DNA of 32,022 nt from Pseudomonadota bacterium (GCA_021830925.1 JAKBNS010000207.1:1-32022); one strand, 5' to 3'; shown: positions 8,829-19,352, numbered from the stretch's first letter. The notes: generated from the letters alone by a model not told the origin. A program made the numbers and translations.

Positions 8829-10054
8829 ACATGCCCCCCGCGCATGAGCACGCGGTTCTCGTAGTCCACGCGCAGCAGCAGGGCCAGCGCGACCAGCGAG
8901 ACCAGCGTGGCCGAGCCGCCGTAGCTGAGCAGCGGCAGGGTCAGGCCCTTGGTGGGCAGCAACCCGAGGTTGACTCCGATGTTGATGAAGGCCTGCCCGC
9001 CGATGAGCACGCCGATGGCCTGCGCCACCAGGGCCGAGAACATGCGGTCGGCGGCCAGCGCCTGGCGCCCGATGTCGAAGGCGCGCTTGGTCAGCCAGGC
9101 GAACACGCCGATGAGCACGATGACCCCGGCGAAGCCCAGTTCCTCGCCGACGATGGCCAGCAGGAAGTCGGTCTGCGGCTCCGGCAGGTAGTGCAGCTTC
9201 TCCACGCTGCCGCCCAGGCCCACGCCGAACCAGTGACCGCGCCCGACGGCGATCAGCGCATGCGCGAGCTGATAGGCGCTGCCTTCGGCGTTCACCTGGG
9301 CCCACGGGTTGAGGTAGGCGAAGATGCGGTCACGCCTCCACGGCGACAGCACGATCATGAGCACGAAGGCGCCGATCACCACCACCGACAGCGCCGCGAA
9401 CATGCGTCCGTTCACCCCGCCGAGGTACAGGATCACCATGGCCACCGAGGCGATCACCAGGAAGGCGCCCATGTCGGGCTCGGCCAGCAGCAGCAGACCG
9501 ATGAAGGCCAGCGCCGCGGCCATCGGGCCGAAGGCCTTGGTCGGGCTTTGCTTGACCTGCTGCTTGCGCACCATGAAGTCGGCCGCGTACAGCACCATGG
9601 TCAGCTTGACCAGCTCGGAGGGCTGGAAGTTCAGCACCCCCAGCGGGATCCAGCGCCGCGACCCGTTGACCCCCTTGCCGATAAAGGGGATCAGCACCGC
9701 GAACAGCCCGACCAGGGAAATGATGAACAGATAGGGGGCCCAGCGCTGCCAGAAGGTCATGGGGAACTGGAAGGCCACCCAGCCAGCGCCCAGGCCGAGG
9801 GCGATGGCCGCCAGATCGCGCCAGAAGAAGTGGAACTGGCTCCAGCTCGCGTAATGCGGGTCCTCGGGAATGGCGATGGTGGCCGAATAGACCATCACCA
9901 GCCCGAAGGCCAGCAACAGCACGATCACCCACAGCAGGTTCTGGTCATAGTCCAGCATGCGCGATGCGCTGGGGCCGACGTAGCCCACGCGCACCGGCAT
10001 GGGCATCTGCGATGCCCCCGCCTTGCCCCTGCCGGGCAGCGCGAACGATTTCAT
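8825..10054 (-). CDS. ftsW: Septal peptidoglycan glycosyltransferase FtsW
   Basis: A 409-residue SEDS-family polytopic membrane protein with about ten hydrophobic segments. It polymerises lipid II at the septum together with FtsI. Conserved stretches include GSRRWIPLGVLNFQPSELVK, EPDMGAFLV, the loop GRGHWFGVGLGGSVEKLHYL, PEPQTDFLLAIVGEELGF and the closing PLLSYGGSATLVSL. A roughly 35-residue cytoplasmic N-terminus precedes the first helix. The ATG at 10054 overlaps the murD stop in ATGA, and its stop overlaps murG. Order murD-ftsW-murG is standard. Confidence 0.99.
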   Translation of the reverse strand: MKSFALPGRGKAGASQMPMPVRVGYVGPSASRMLDYDQNLLWVIVLLLAFGLVMVYSATIAIPEDPHYASWSQFHFFWRDLAAIALGLGAGWVAFQFPMTFWQRWAPYLFIISLVGLFAVLIPFIGKGVNGSRRWIPLGVLNFQPSELVKLTMVLYAADFMVRKQQVKQSPTKAFGPMAAALAFIGLLLLAEPDMGAFLVIASVAMVILYLGGVNGRMFAALSVVVIGAFVLMIVLSPWRRDRIFAYLNPWAQVNAEGSAYQLAHALIAVGRGHWFGVGLGGSVEKLHYLPEPQTDFLLAIVGEELGFAGVIVLIGVFAWLTKRAFDIGRQALAADRMFSALVAQAIGVLIGGQAFINIGVNLGLLPTKGLTLPLLSYGGSATLVSLVALALLLRVDYENRVLMRGGHV

Positions 10055-11583
10055 GGCGCGCCCTCCAGCAGCGCGCCGCGCTCGGCGGCCAGCTCGGCCA
10101 GTTCCTGCGCGAACACCTCGGCGCGGTGCTTGTAGTCGCGGAACATGTCCAGGCTGGCGCAGGCCGGCGACAGCAGCACCACGTCGCCGGAGCGCGCCAG
10201 TTCGGCGGCTCGGCGCACCGCGGCGCGCAGATCCGGCAAGGTCTCGCAGTCGATGCTCTCGCCCAGGGCCTGGCGCAGCGCCGGCGCGTCGCGTCCGATG
10301 AGCAGCGCGCAACGCACCCGGTCGCGCGCCGCCTGCGCCAGCGGCGCGAAGTCCTGCCCCTTGCCGTCGCCGCCGGCGATCAGGATCACCGGGCGATCCA
10401 GGCCGCGCAGCGCCGCCACGCTGGCGCCGACGTTGGTGCCCTTGCTGTCCTCGATCCACTCCACGCCGTCGAGCACGCCCAGGCTTTGCATGCGGTGCGG
10501 CTCGCCACGGTACTCGCGCAGCGCGTGCAGCATCGGCGCCAGCGCCGCGCCGGTGGAGCCGGCCAGCGCCAGCGCGGCCAGCGCATTGGCCTGGTTGTGG
10601 CGCCCGCGGATGCGCAGCGCGTCCGCCGGCATCAGCGCCTGCAGCTGCACCGCCTGCGGCGTCAAGGGCGTGGCGGCACGGCCTCGGCGCGGCGTCGGTC
10701 GCGGCTCGGACTCGTCGGCGCGCGCGCGCGCCAGCCAGTCCATGCCGTGCTCGCGCACGATGCCCCAGTCGCCCTCGGCGCGCGGCGCGTCCAGCCCGAA
10801 GCTGCAGGCGCGCCGGCCTTCTCGGCGCAGGGCCATGACCGCGGCGTCGTCGCGGTTGAGCACCATCAGCCCGGGCACGCCGGACAGGTTCCAGGGTTGC
10901 GGCCCGAACACCCGCGCCTTGTCGGCGGCGTAGGCCTGCATGTCGCCGTGCCAGTCCAGGTGGTCCTGCGTGAGGTTCAGCACGGTGGCGGCGCTGGCCG
11001 CGAAGTCGTTCACGCCGTGCAACTGGAAACTGGACAGCTCGAGCACCCAGGCCTGCGGCAGGCGCTGCTCGCGCAGGCGCTGCGCCAGCACGTCGAGCAT
11101 GGCCGGACCGATGTTGCCGGCGACCACCGCATCCTGCCCCGCCGCCTGCAGCAGCAACGCGGTCAGGGTGGTCACGGTGGTCTTGCCGTTGGTGCCGGTG
11201 ATGCCGATCAGCGCCGGTGCGTAGCCCTGCGCATCGTGCAGCTCGCGCAGCGCCTGCGCGAACAGCGATAGCTCGCCGCGCAGGTCGATGCCCCGTTCGC
11301 GCGCCGCGCGCAGCAGCGGGCCGAAGGCCGCATCGTCGGGCGCGATACCCGGGCTCAGGCACACCAGGTCGACGCCGTCGAGCAGTTCCACGGCCCCGGC
11401 GCCCGCACCCGCGTGCACCTGCGCCTGCGGAAGCTCCTCGCGCACGGTCCGCAGCCCCGGCGGCACGTCACGGCTGTCGGCGGCGCGCACGCGCGCGCCC
11501 TGGCCGGCGCACCAGCGCAGCATCGCCAGCCCGGAGATTCCCAGGCCGAGCACGAGGACGGTCTTGTCGCGCAACATGGTCAT
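10051..11583 (-). CDS. murD: UDP-N-acetylmuramoylalanine--D-glutamate ligase MurD
   Basis: A 510-residue Mur ligase that adds D-glutamate to UDP-MurNAc-L-Ala. It starts with [14 protein letters not shown] and has the ATP loop [13 protein letters not shown], the family motif [28 protein letters not shown], and the C-terminal [10 protein letters not shown] and [12 protein letters not shown]. It is longer than the E. coli enzyme (about 438), partly through an Arg/Pro-rich insertion near [16 protein letters not shown] that I do not recognise as a domain. The ATG at 11583 is chosen because it overlaps the mraY stop in ATGA. A second ATG at 11577 is nearly equivalent. Confidence 0.98.
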   Translation of the reverse strand: MTMLRDKTVLVLGLGISGLAMLRWCAGQGARVRAADSRDVPPGLRTVREELPQAQVHAGAGAGAVELLDGVDLVCLSPGIAPDDAAFGPLLRAARERGIDLRGELSLFAQALRELHDAQGYAPALIGITGTNGKTTVTTLTALLLQAAGQDAVVAGNIGPAMLDVLAQRLREQRLPQAWVLELSSFQLHGVNDFAASAATVLNLTQDHLDWHGDMQAYAADKARVFGPQPWNLSGVPGLMVLNRDDAAVMALRREGRRACSFGLDAPRAEGDWGIVREHGMDWLARARADESEPRPTPRRGRAATPLTPQAVQLQALMPADALRIRGRHNQANALAALALAGSTGAALAPMLHALREYRGEPHRMQSLGVLDGVEWIEDSKGTNVGASVAALRGLDRPVILIAGGDGKGQDFAPLAQAARDRVRCALLIGRDAPALRQALGESIDCETLPDLRAAVRRAAELARSGDVVLLSPACASLDMFRDYKHRAEVFAQELAELAAERGALLEGAP

Positions 11584-12758
11584 CGCAACTTCAGGCTCGC
11601 CAATCCCGCCAGGCACAGCATCATGCTGACGATCCAGAAACGAATCACCACCTGGGATTCCTTCACGCCCAGCTGCTCGAAGTGATGATGCAGAGGCGCC
11701 ATCTTGAAAATGCGCCGTCCCTGCCCGTACTTCTTTTTCGTGTACTTGAAGTAGCTCACCTGCACCATCACCGAGACCGTCTCGGCGACGAACACCCCGC
11801 CCATGATGAACAGCACGATCTCCTGGCGCACGATCACCGCGATGGTTCCCAGCGCGGCGCCCAGCGCCAGCGCGCCCACGTCGCCCATGAACACCTGGGC
11901 CGGGTAGGCGTTGAACCACAGGAAGGCCAGACCCGAGCCGACCATGGCGCCGATGAAGATCAGCAGTTCCCCGCTGCCGGCGATGTACGGGAACAGCAGG
12001 TAGCGCGAGAACACGGCGTTGCCGCTGACGTAGGCGAACACGCCCAGCGAACCTCCCACCATCACCGTGGGCATGATGGCCAGCCCGTCGGCACCGTCGG
12101 TCAGGTTCACCGCGTTGCTGGAGCCGACAATCACCAGGTAGGTCAGCACGATGAACCCGGTGATGCCCAGCGGATAGCTCACCGTCTTGAAAAAGGGCAC
12201 GATGAGGTCGGCCGCCGGCGGCAGCGGCATGGTCAGCCCGCTACGCAGCCAGGACACGAACAGATGCCAGACCTGCGCGTTGCCGGCGCCCGAGACCGCG
12301 AAGGCCAGGTAGAAGGCCGCCACCACGCCGATCAGCGATTGCCAGAAGTACTTCTCGCGCGAGCGCATTCCGTTCGGGTCGCGGTGCACCACCTTGCGGT
12401 AGTCGTCCACCCAGCCGATCGCCCCGAATCCCAGGGTGACGATGAGCACCAGCCAGACGAAGCGGTTCGAAAGATCCATCCACAGCAGCGACGAGGCGGT
12501 GATGGACAGCAGGATCAGCACCCCGCCCATGGTCGGCGTGCCGGTCTTGATCAGGTGGGTCTGCGGACCGTCGGTGCGCACGGCCTGCCCCACCTTCATC
12601 GCGGTGAGCTTGCGGATCAGCGCCGGGCCGGCGGCCAGGCCGATCAGCAGTGCGGTCAGGGTGCTCATGACCGCACGAAAGGTGATGTAGTTGAACACCC
12701 GGAAGAAGCGCAGGTCGGGTGAGCTCTGCATCAACCACAAGGCCAGGCTATGCAGCAT
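11580..12758 (-). CDS. mraY: Phospho-N-acetylmuramoyl-pentapeptide transferase MraY
   Basis: A 392-residue, ten-helix membrane enzyme that moves phospho-MurNAc-pentapeptide from UDP to undecaprenyl phosphate, giving lipid I. Hallmarks: [11 protein letters not shown], the catalytic [32 protein letters not shown], and the histidine-rich loop APLHHHFE close to the C-terminus. The ATG at 12758 has GGGAGAG about 7 bases upstream and overlaps the end of murE-murF by 11 bases, the only junction from ftsL to ftsQ that is not a 4-base overlap. Confidence 0.99.
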   Translation of the reverse strand: MLHSLALWLMQSSPDLRFFRVFNYITFRAVMSTLTALLIGLAAGPALIRKLTAMKVGQAVRTDGPQTHLIKTGTPTMGGVLILLSITASSLLWMDLSNRFVWLVLIVTLGFGAIGWVDDYRKVVHRDPNGMRSREKYFWQSLIGVVAAFYLAFAVSGAGNAQVWHLFVSWLRSGLTMPLPPAADLIVPFFKTVSYPLGITGFIVLTYLVIVGSSNAVNLTDGADGLAIMPTVMVGGSLGVFAYVSGNAVFSRYLLFPYIAGSGELLIFIGAMVGSGLAFLWFNAYPAQVFMGDVGALALGAALGTIAVIVRQEIVLFIMGGVFVAETVSVMVQVSYFKYTKKKYGQGRRIFKMAPLHHHFEQLGVKESQVVIRFWIVSMMLCLAGLASLKLR

Positions 12759-15720
12759 GTTCGGCTCTCCCACGGCTCGCGCCGTCCTTGTCCCGCGGGT
12801 CGGTGCTCCAGCGCTGGCGCAGCGCCCCCACCACGCGTTCCATGCGCATGAAGCGCGAGCCCTTGACCAGCACCACGTCGGCCGGGTCGGCGGCGAGTGC
12901 GTCCAGGTCCATCTGCTCGAAGCTCTCGGCATGCCGCGCCGCCAGGCCCGCGGCCGTGGCGGCCTCGGCGGCCTCGCGCGCGGACGTGCCCAGGGTCCAC
13001 AGACCCTGCAGCCCGCGCTGCGCCGCGGCATGCCCCGCCTCGGCGTGAAACCGCGCGCCCTGGTCTCCCACCTCGCCCATGTCGCCGAGCACCAGCAGGC
13101 GGCGCCCCGGCAGCGCGGCCAGGCCGTCGATGGCGGCACGCACCGAATCCGGGTTGGCGTTGTAGGTGTCGTCGATCAGCAGCACGCGGCTGCCGTCGGC
13201 GCGGCGCAGCGTGCTGCGCTGCATGCGCCCCTGCACCGGCTCGAAGGCCTCCAGGCCGCGCACCACGGCATCCATCGGCGCCCCCGCGGCCAGCGAGGCA
13301 GCGGCCGCGGCCAGCGCGTTGTGGGCGTTGTGGCGCCCGAGCAGGCGCAGGCGCAGACTGGCCTGGCCGGCGGCGCAGCGCAGCAGCAGTTGCATGAGCG
13401 GCTGCCCGGCTACCTCGGCTTGCGGCGCATCGAGCAGCCAGCCCTCGAGTTCGGCGGCGGGAAGTTCCCCGCCCACGCCGTCCCCCGGCTGGCCGTCGCG
13501 CAGGGCGAAGCGCAGCAGTCGCCGCGGAGCGCTCAGTTCGCTCCACAGTCCGGCGTAGGCGTCTGTCGCCGGAAACACGGCCACCCCGTGCGCGGGCAGC
13601 GCCTGCAGTACCTGAGCGTTCTCGCGCGCCACCGCCTCGACGCTGTGCATGAATTCCAGGTGCTCGCGCTGGGCGTTGTTGACCAGCGCCACGTCGGGAG
13701 CCGCGATGGCCGCCAGGTGCGCGATCTCTCCCGGATGGTTCATGCCCATCTCGACCACCGCCGCCTGGTGCCCCGGACGCAGGCGCAGCAGGGTCAGCGG
13801 CACCCCCACGTCGTTGTTGAAATTGCCCTGGGTGGCCAGGCGCCCGTCCTCGCCCAGCCAGGCCGCCAGGATGCCCGAGACCATCTGCGTGACCGTGGTC
13901 TTGCCGTTGCTGCCGGCCACCGCGATCAGGGGCATCGCCGGCTGCTGCGCGCGCCAGGCGCGCGCCAGGCGCCCCAGCGCGACCCGGGTGTCGGCCACGC
14001 GCACCCCGGGCAATCCGCTGGCCTCGAGGTCGCGCTCGGCCAGCACCGCGCGGGCGCCGGCGGCCGCGGCCTGGGGCAGGAAGTCGTGCGCGTCGAAGCG
14101 CTCGCCACGCAAGGCCACGAACAACTCGCCCGCGCCGATGCGCCGGCTGTCGGTGCTGACCCCGGCCGGCGCGCGGGCGCCGTCGCCGTGCAGCTCGCCG
14201 CCGGTCCAGTCGGCCAGCTCGCGCAGCGCGAACCAGCCCGCGCCACGCGCGGCCAGCGCGGCGCGGGCATGGAATACGTCGCTGAAGGCGATGCGCCGGC
14301 CGCGCAGTTCCTGTGTGGCCTCGTGGCCCTTGCCGGCCAGCAGCACGACGTCTCGCGCGTCGGCGTGCGCCACCGTCTGCGCGATGGCCTGCGCGCGCTC
14401 GCTCAGCACCAGCAGCTTCGCCGGAGCCACCGCTCCCGCCAGCAGCTGGTCGAGAATGTCCTGGGCGGCCTCGCTGCGCGGGTTGTCGCTGGTCAGCACC
14501 ACGCGATCGGCCCCGGCCTCGGCCGCCGCGGTCATCGGCGCGCGTTTGGCGCGGTCGCGGTCGCCCCCGGCGCCGAACACGCACCACAGCTGGCCGCCAC
14601 GGCTGCGGGTCACGCCGCGCAGGGCCTGCAGCGCCTTGGCCAGCGCATCCGGCGTGTGGGCGTAGTCCACCACCACCAGCGGCGCACCCGTGCCGCCCAG
14701 CGCCTGCATGCGCCCCGGAGCGGGCTGCACCGCGGCCAGTGCGCGCGCGAGCGATTCGAACTCCAGCCCGCAGGCCTCCAGCAGCCCGCACACCAGCAAC
14801 AGGTTCGCGGCGTTGAACTCGCCCAGCAGCGGCAGCTCCAGCTCGGCGCGCATACCGTCGCGCAGCAGTTCCAGGCGCATGCCGGCGGGCGCGTCGGCGG
14901 GGCCGCGTGCCTGCCAGTCGGCGCCCTGCGCGCCGGCCAGGGACACGCGCAGCGTGCGCAGCCCGCGCTGGCGACAGTGCACGGCCAGCTCGGCGCCCAG
15001 GGAATCGTCTACATTGAGCACCGCGGCCTGCAACTGGGGCCAGTCGAACAGCCGGCGCTTGGCGGCCGCGTAGGCCTGCATGTCGCCGTGGTAGTCCAGG
15101 TGATCCTGACTCAGGTTGCTGAACGCCGCCGCGTGGATGCGCAGCCCCGCCAGACGTTGCTCCTCCAGGCCGATGGACGAGGCCTCGATCGCGCAGTGGC
15201 GCACCCCGTCGCGCAGCATCGCGGCGAGCTCGGCGTGCAGGCGCACCGGGTCGGGCGTGGTCAGTCCGGTGGAACGCAGCGCGCCCGGCATTCCGACGCC
15301 CAGCGTGCCCACGACTCCGCAGGCCAGCCCGGCGGCCTGCAGGGCCTGGGCCGTCCACAAGGCCACCGAGGTCTTGCCGTTGGTGCCAGTCACCGCCAGC
15401 ACCCGCATGTGTCGCGAGGGGTGCCCGAACCAGGCGTCGGCGATGTCGCCGGCCAGCGCCTTCAGGCCGCGAACCCGGATCACTTGCGGCGGCAGCGCGA
15501 AGGCGTCCGCGCCCTCGTGTTCGACCAGCGCGGCGCAGGCGCCGCGCGCCAACGCGTCGGCGACGTGGCGCCGCGCGTCCGCGGCGGCGCCAGGCCAGGC
15601 CACGAACACGTCGCCGGCCCGCAGCGCGCGCGAATCCGTACCCAGCGCGGCGCCCGGACCGGCCACGGCACGCAATGCGTGCACCACGCTCGCGGCGGAG
15701 TCGAGCACGGCCTGGTTCAT
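12748..15720 (-). CDS. murE-murF: Fused MurE-MurF peptidoglycan ligase
   Basis: One uninterrupted 990-residue frame carries two Mur ligases. Residues 1 to about 490 are MurE: ATP loop TGTNGKTS (near 116), [27 protein letters not shown] and SDNPRSE. The DNPR motif marks specificity for meso-diaminopimelate. From about 492 on is Mur[13 protein letters not shown] loop [12 protein letters not shown] (near 605), [20 protein letters not shown], and [12 protein letters not shown]. The MurE end ([11 protein letters not shown]) runs into the MurF start ([13 protein letters not shown]) with almost no linker. The fusion adds meso-DAP and then D-Ala-D-Ala to the stem peptide. A MurE-MurF fusion is known in Bordetella, so this is rare but not new. 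The ATG at 15720 overlaps the ftsI stop in ATGA. The frame stays open upstream across ftsI, but that part is a shadow. Confidence 0.97.
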   Translation of the reverse strand: MNQAVLDSAASVVHALRAVAGPGAALGTDSRALRAGDVFVAWPGAAADARRHVADALARGACAALVEHEGADAFALPPQVIRVRGLKALAGDIADAWFGHPSRHMRVLAVTGTNGKTSVALWTAQALQAAGLACGVVGTLGVGMPGALRSTGLTTPDPVRLHAELAAMLRDGVRHCAIEASSIGLEEQRLAGLRIHAAAFSNLSQDHLDYHGDMQAYAAAKRRLFDWPQLQAAVLNVDDSLGAELAVHCRQRGLRTLRVSLAGAQGADWQARGPADAPAGMRLELLRDGMRAELELPLLGEFNAANLLLVCGLLEACGLEFESLARALAAVQPAPGRMQALGGTGAPLVVVDYAHTPDALAKALQALRGVTRSRGGQLWCVFGAGGDRDRAKRAPMTAAAEAGADRVVLTSDNPRSEAAQDILDQLLAGAVAPAKLLVLSERAQAIAQTVAHADARDVVLLAGKGHEATQELRGRRIAFSDVFHARAALAARGAGWFALRELADWTGGELHGDGARAPAGVSTDSRRIGAGELFVALRGERFDAHDFLPQAAAAGARAVLAERDLEASGLPGVRVADTRVALGRLARAWRAQQPAMPLIAVAGSNGKTTVTQMVSGILAAWLGEDGRLATQGNFNNDVGVPLTLLRLRPGHQAAVVEMGMNHPGEIAHLAAIAAPDVALVNNAQREHLEFMHSVEAVARENAQVLQALPAHGVAVFPATDAYAGLWSELSAPRRLLRFALRDGQPGDGVGGELPAAELEGWLLDAPQAEVAGQPLMQLLLRCAAGQASLRLRLLGRHNAHNALAAAAASLAAGAPMDAVVRGLEAFEPVQGRMQRSTLRRADGSRVLLIDDTYNANPDSVRAAIDGLAALPGRRLLVLGDMGEVGDQGARFHAEAGHAAAQRGLQGLWTLGTSAREAAEAATAAGLAARHAESFEQMDLDALAADPADVVLVKGSRFMRMERVVGALRQRWSTDPRDKDGASRGRAEHAA

Positions 15721-17504
15721 GCGCCCGCCCCCGCTCCGGCGCGCGCCACCACCGGCTGCGCCGGAGGAACCTCGGGTTGCACGGGCAAGTCCGGCGGCAC
15801 GCCGAGCATGCGCAGCGCCTGGCCCACCACCTCGGAGAACACGGGCGCGGCGACCTGGCCGCCGAAATGCATCTTCGCGTCGGGCTGATCCACCGAGACC
15901 GCCATCACCAGGCGCGGGTGGTCGATGGGCGCCATGCCCACGAACTGCGCGCGGAACTCGTGCTTGTCGTAGGCCTTGCCGCGCCAGATGTAGGCGGTGC
16001 CGGTCTTGCCCCCAGTGGAATAGCCGGGGATGCGCGCCGCCTTGGCGGTGCCCTGCGGCGAGGTCACCAGCGCCAGCATCGAGCGCACGTCGGCGGCCAC
16101 GCGAGCCGAGATCACGCGTACCGCGGGCGCCGGCTGGGCCGTCTTGAACAGCGTGGCCGGGCGGATCACGCCGTCGTCGGCGAACACCAGGTAGGCATGC
16201 GCCAGCTGGAAGGTCGACACCGCCAGACCGTAGCCGAAGCCCTGGGTGACGGCGTCGATGGGGCGCCAGCGCTTCCACGGACGCAGGCGTCCGCTGGCCT
16301 GCCCGGGGAAGGGCAGCTGCGGGCGCTGGCCCAGGCCGACGGCGGTGTACATGTCCCACTGTTCCTGGGGCTTCATGCGCATGACGATCTGACCCGTCGC
16401 CACGTTGCTCGAGTACTGGATCACCTGCGGCAGCCCGATGGTGCCGTTGTCGGAGTCGTCGCAGATGCGATTGCCGTACATGAGCATGCACCCCGGGGCG
16501 GTCTGGAACATGCTGCGCATCGTCACCACGCCGTCCTGCAGCGCCGCGGCGATGGTCAGGGGCTTGATCACCGAGCCCGGTTCGTAGATGTCGGTGAGGG
16601 CGTAGTTGCGCATGTCGGCATTCGTGTAGCCGCTGCGCTTGTTGGGGTCGAAGCTCGGATAGTTGGCCATTGCCAGCACCTCGCCGGTGGCGGCGTCCAG
16701 CACCACCGCGCTGGCGTTCTTGGCGTGGCTGGCCTTCACCGCCTTCTCCAGCGCCTGGTAGGTCAGGTCCTGGATCTTGCTGTCGATGGACAGCTGCACA
16801 TCCTGGCCGTTGACCGGCGGTGTTCCGCCCTCGACGTCCTCGATCACGTTGCCCAGGCGGTCGCGCATGACCTTGCGCGTGCCGGCGTGCCCGGCCAGCA
16901 CGCGCTGGAACTCCAGCTCCAGCCCGCCGCGCCCCTGGTTCTCGATGTCGGTGAAGCCCAGCAGCTGCGCCGCCGCCGCGCCTTCGGTGTAGAAGCGGCG
17001 GTAGCTCGGCGACATGTACACGCCCTTGATGTGCAGGGCCGCGACCTTGCGCGCGGTGTCCACGTCGACCTGGCGCTTGACGTAGACGAACTGCAGCTGG
17101 TCCTGCGCGAAGCGCTGGCGCAGAGTGCCGGCGTCGATTTGCAGCAGCGCGGCCAGCTCGTCCACCTGGCGCGGATCGGCCTGCAGGGTCTGGGGATCGG
17201 CCCAGATGGTCTTGACCGGGATGCTCGAGGCCAGGATGTTGCCGTGGCGGTCGAGGATGCGCCCGCGCATCGCAGGAAGCTCGATGGTGCGCACGAAGCG
17301 CAGGTCGCCCTGGCGCTGGTAGAAGCCGGTGGTGATGCCCTGGATCCACAGCGCGCGAAGGGCCAGCGCGGCGAAGGCCAGGAACATCAGTCCCTTGATC
17401 AGCCAGGCGCGTCCGGGAGGCAGACGCAAGTGCAACAGGTGGCTGTTGCGGCGCTGGGCGGGAATGGCGAAGGGGCGCGATGCGAGTCTCATGATGCGCG
17501 TCAT
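15717..17504 (-). CDS. ftsI: Septal transpeptidase FtsI (PBP3)
   Basis: A 595-residue class B penicillin-binding protein that cross-links septal peptidoglycan in the periplasm with FtsW. It has a short cytoplasmic N-terminus, one membrane anchor (about 36-56), and a pedestal region starting ELPAMRGRILDRHGNILA. The transpeptidase domain carries the three active-site motifs SVIK (near 309), SSN (near 366) and KTG (near 500). The tail is Pro/Ala/Val-rich (PPDLPVQPEVPPAQP). The ATG at 17504 overlaps the ftsL stop in ATGA, and the stop overlaps murE-murF. Confidence 0.98.
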   Translation of the reverse strand: MTRIMRLASRPFAIPAQRRNSHLLHLRLPPGRAWLIKGLMFLAFAALALRALWIQGITTGFYQRQGDLRFVRTIELPAMRGRILDRHGNILASSIPVKTIWADPQTLQADPRQVDELAALLQIDAGTLRQRFAQDQLQFVYVKRQVDVDTARKVAALHIKGVYMSPSYRRFYTEGAAAAQLLGFTDIENQGRGGLELEFQRVLAGHAGTRKVMRDRLGNVIEDVEGGTPPVNGQDVQLSIDSKIQDLTYQALEKAVKASHAKNASAVVLDAATGEVLAMANYPSFDPNKRSGYTNADMRNYALTDIYEPGSVIKPLTIAAALQDGVVTMRSMFQTAPGCMLMYGNRICDDSDNGTIGLPQVIQYSSNVATGQIVMRMKPQEQWDMYTAVGLGQRPQLPFPGQASGRLRPWKRWRPIDAVTQGFGYGLAVSTFQLAHAYLVFADDGVIRPATLFKTAQPAPAVRVISARVAADVRSMLALVTSPQGTAKAARIPGYSTGGKTGTAYIWRGKAYDKHEFRAQFVGMAPIDHPRLVMAVSVDQPDAKMHFGGQVAAPVFSEVVGQALRMLGVPPDLPVQPEVPPAQPVVARAGAGAGA

Positions 17505-17800
17505 CGCGTGGGGATGCTCGGCGGCAGGCCGGGCAGCTGCGCGGCGCTGACATAGTCGCTGCGCGCCGGGGTGATGGGCACCATGCCGAGCTGGCCGCGG
17601 GCCAGCGACTCGATGCGCGAGGGCACCGACAAGGCCCGCACCTCGACCTGCAGCCGGTCATGGTCGAGCGCGAGCTGGGTCGCGCGTTGCTGCGCGGCGT
17701 CCAGCGCGGCGAAGCCGCGGCGCGCCTCGTACTGGGCGCGTACCAGACTCATGGCGCAGGCCACGGCCAGCACCAGCAGGAGCAGGTTGACGCGGATCAT
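17501..17800 (-). CDS. ftsL: Cell division protein FtsL
   Basis: A 99-residue bitopic membrane protein. It has one N-terminal helix (residues 3-21, [18 protein letters not shown]) and a periplasmic heptad-type coiled coil (about 25-65, [20 protein letters not shown]) ending at ARGQLGMVP, a typical FtsL feature. It pairs with FtsB and FtsQ to activate FtsWI. The sequence is poorly conserved in the family, so the call rests on topology and on its place between rsmH and ftsI. Both ends are ATGA overlaps. Confidence 0.93.
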   Translation of the reverse strand: MIRVNLLLLVLAVACAMSLVRAQYEARRGFAALDAAQQRATQLALDHDRLQVEVRALSVPSRIESLARGQLGMVPITPARSDYVSAAQLPGLPPSIPTR

Positions 17801-18774
17801 GCCGGCTGCCCCGACGCGAGACGCTCGGCCACGCGCATCACGGCCGAGCGGCTGCGCGGGTTGTCGCGCACCTCCGCGTCGCCGGGGCGCACGCGCGCGA
17901 GCGCGCGCAGGCCCGGCACGAACTCGGTGCTCGGCAGCGGCAGGCGCCGCTGCTGCGGGGTCAGCGCCGGCGGGCGCGCGTGCGCCTGCACGAACTGCTT
18001 GACGATGCGGTCCTCGAGGGAGTGGAAGCTGATGACCACGAGCCGGCCTCCCGCAGCCAATCGGTCCATCACCTGCGCGAGCGCCGCCTCGAGCTCGGCG
18101 AGTTCGGCATTGACGTGAATCCGAAGAGCCTGAAAGGTGCGGGTGGCCGGGTCCTGGCCCGGCTCGCGACTGCGCACCGCCTGCGCAACGAGGGCGGCAA
18201 GTTCGCCGGTGCGGGTGACGGGCTGGCCCCGTTCGCGGCCAGCCACAATCGCCTTTGCAATCGCGAAAGCAGCCCGTTCGTCCCCGTAGTCCCGCAGCAC
18301 CCTAGTGATTTCATCGACGTCTGCCTCGCCCAGGAATTGCGCGGCCGTCAAGCCGCGCGTGGTGTCCATGCGCATGTCCAGCGGCGCGTCGCCGCGAAAG
18401 CTGAAACCGCGCTCGGTCTCGTCGAGCTGGGGCGAGGAAACCCCCAGGTCCAGCAGCAGGCCCTGGATGCTGGCGATGCCCAGCCGGTCCAGCACCTCGC
18501 CCCATTGCGAAAACGCCGCATGCACCAATTGCAGCCGCGGCTCGCCGCGCGCCAGCTCCGCGCCGGCCTGGATGGCCTGCGGATCGCGGTCCAGCGCCAC
18601 CACGCGGCCCTGCGGCTGCAGGCGTGCCAGCAGCTCGCGCGTATGCCCGCCACGCCCGAAGGTGGCGTCGACGTAGGTGCCGCGCGGGTCGACCGCCAGC
18701 CAGTCGACGGCCTCCTGCAACAACACGGTGCGATGCTGCAGCGCGGCTGCAGCGCGGTGGGATGGAGCGGACAT
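17797..18774 (-). CDS. rsmH: 16S rRNA (cytosine1402-N4)-methyltransferase RsmH
   Basis: A 325-residue SAM-dependent enzyme (formerly MraW) that methylates C1402 of 16S rRNA. Motifs: [13 protein letters not shown] at the N-terminus, the SAM loop [50 protein letters not shown], and the C-terminal [14 protein letters not shown] and [15 protein letters not shown]. The ATG at 18774 lies 12 bases after the mraZ stop, with AAGGTG about 7 bases upstream. It overlaps ftsL in ATGA. Second gene of the dcw operon as usual. Confidence 0.99.
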   Translation of the reverse strand: MSAPSHRAAAALQHRTVLLQEAVDWLAVDPRGTYVDATFGRGGHTRELLARLQPQGRVVALDRDPQAIQAGAELARGEPRLQLVHAAFSQWGEVLDRLGIASIQGLLLDLGVSSPQLDETERGFSFRGDAPLDMRMDTTRGLTAAQFLGEADVDEITRVLRDYGDERAAFAIAKAIVAGRERGQPVTRTGELAALVAQAVRSREPGQDPATRTFQALRIHVNAELAELEAALAQVMDRLAAGGRLVVISFHSLEDRIVKQFVQAHARPPALTPQQRRLPLPSTEFVPGLRALARVRPGDAEVRDNPRSRSAVMRVAERLASGQPA

Positions 18775-18786
18775 CGGCGGGCACCT

Positions 18787-19215
18787 TCACACCACGATGT
18801 CGCGTACGGCATCGGGCATTCCCGCCTCGATCACCGCCGCTTCGCGCGCCTGATGCGTGGCGCGGTCCCAGACTTCGAAATGCGAACCCATGCCGATGAG
18901 GTCGATCTCCCGCTCGATGTGCGCAGCCACCCGAAGCTCGGGCGGAATCAGCACCCGCCCGCTGGCGTCGATCTCGGTCTCGGTGGCGTGGCCCAGGTAG
19001 ATGCGCTTCCAGCCCTGCGCCGACATGGGCAGCGCGGCGATCTTGGCGCGGAAATCCTGCCATTGCTGATCGCCGAACATGAGCAGACAACCCTCGGGGC
19101 TCTTGGTCAGGGTCAGGCGTCCGGCGGCTTGCGCGAGCAGCATGTCGCGGTGACGGGCAGGCACGGTCATCCGACCTTTGCCGTCCAGCGTCAATGCCGA
19201 TATGCCGATGAACAC
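18787..19215 (-). CDS. mraZ: Transcriptional regulator MraZ
   Basis: A 142-residue protein with two SpoVT/AbrB-type DNA-binding repeats. The first is FIGISALTLDGKGRMTVPAR (residues 2-21) and the second is TETEIDASGRVLIPPELR (about 78-95). MraZ forms ring oligomers that bind direct repeats in its own promoter and repress the dcw operon in E. coli. Such repeats are present here at 19250-19289. The start matches the family (MFxG) and lies 34 bases from the last operator repeat, with GGAGAAG upstream. First gene of the cluster. Confidence 0.99.
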   Translation of the reverse strand: MFIGISALTLDGKGRMTVPARHRDMLLAQAAGRLTLTKSPEGCLLMFGDQQWQDFRAKIAALPMSAQGWKRIYLGHATETEIDASGRVLIPPELRVAAHIEREIDLIGMGSHFEVWDRATHQAREAAVIEAGMPDAVRDIVV

Positions 19216-19249
19216 GCGCTTCTCCGATTCCGCCTGGTGCTGGATGGTG

Positions 19250-19289
19250 CTGCTGCACTTTCACCCACTTTTCTGCACTTGGCTGCACT
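19250..19289 (-). promoter_or_regulatory. Four direct repeats, probable MraZ operator
   Basis: On the minus strand four units begin exactly 10 bases apart: AGTGCA, AGTGCA, AGTGGG, AGTGCA (19284-19289, 19274-19279, 19264-19269, 19254-19259). E. coli MraZ binds TGGG-type repeats with the same 10-bp period. The upstream unit overlaps the -10 of the mra promoter and the rest cover the likely transcription start, as expected for autorepression. Confidence 0.85.
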
Positions 19290-19315
19290 GTATGGGGCAA
19301 AGCGGGGCCCGTCAA
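19287..19315 (-). promoter_or_regulatory. Sigma-70 promoter of the dcw cluster
   Basis: Minus-strand TTGACG (19310-19315) and TACAGT (19287-19292) are separated by 17 bp, matching the -35 at 5 of 6 and the -10 at 4 of 6 bases. The predicted start near 19280 lies inside the MraZ repeats and gives a leader of about 65 bases. Confidence 0.8.
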
Positions 19316-19352
19316 TAGCAGGCCGAGAATTTCGCTTACCAAACAATGACTT

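Noticed and set aside
12691-15888. A 1065-codon plus-strand open frame opposite murE-murF
   Set aside because: It is a codon-pattern shadow of the real minus-strand gene in very GC-rich DNA, with no recognisable domains, and its sequence is Arg/Gly/Ala/His-rich.
15721-17661. Upstream extension of the murE-murF frame, giving 1637 codons
   Set aside because: The part beyond 15720 overlaps ftsI in another frame and has no Mur-like sequence. The ATG at 15720 fits both the MurE family start and the ATGA overlap.
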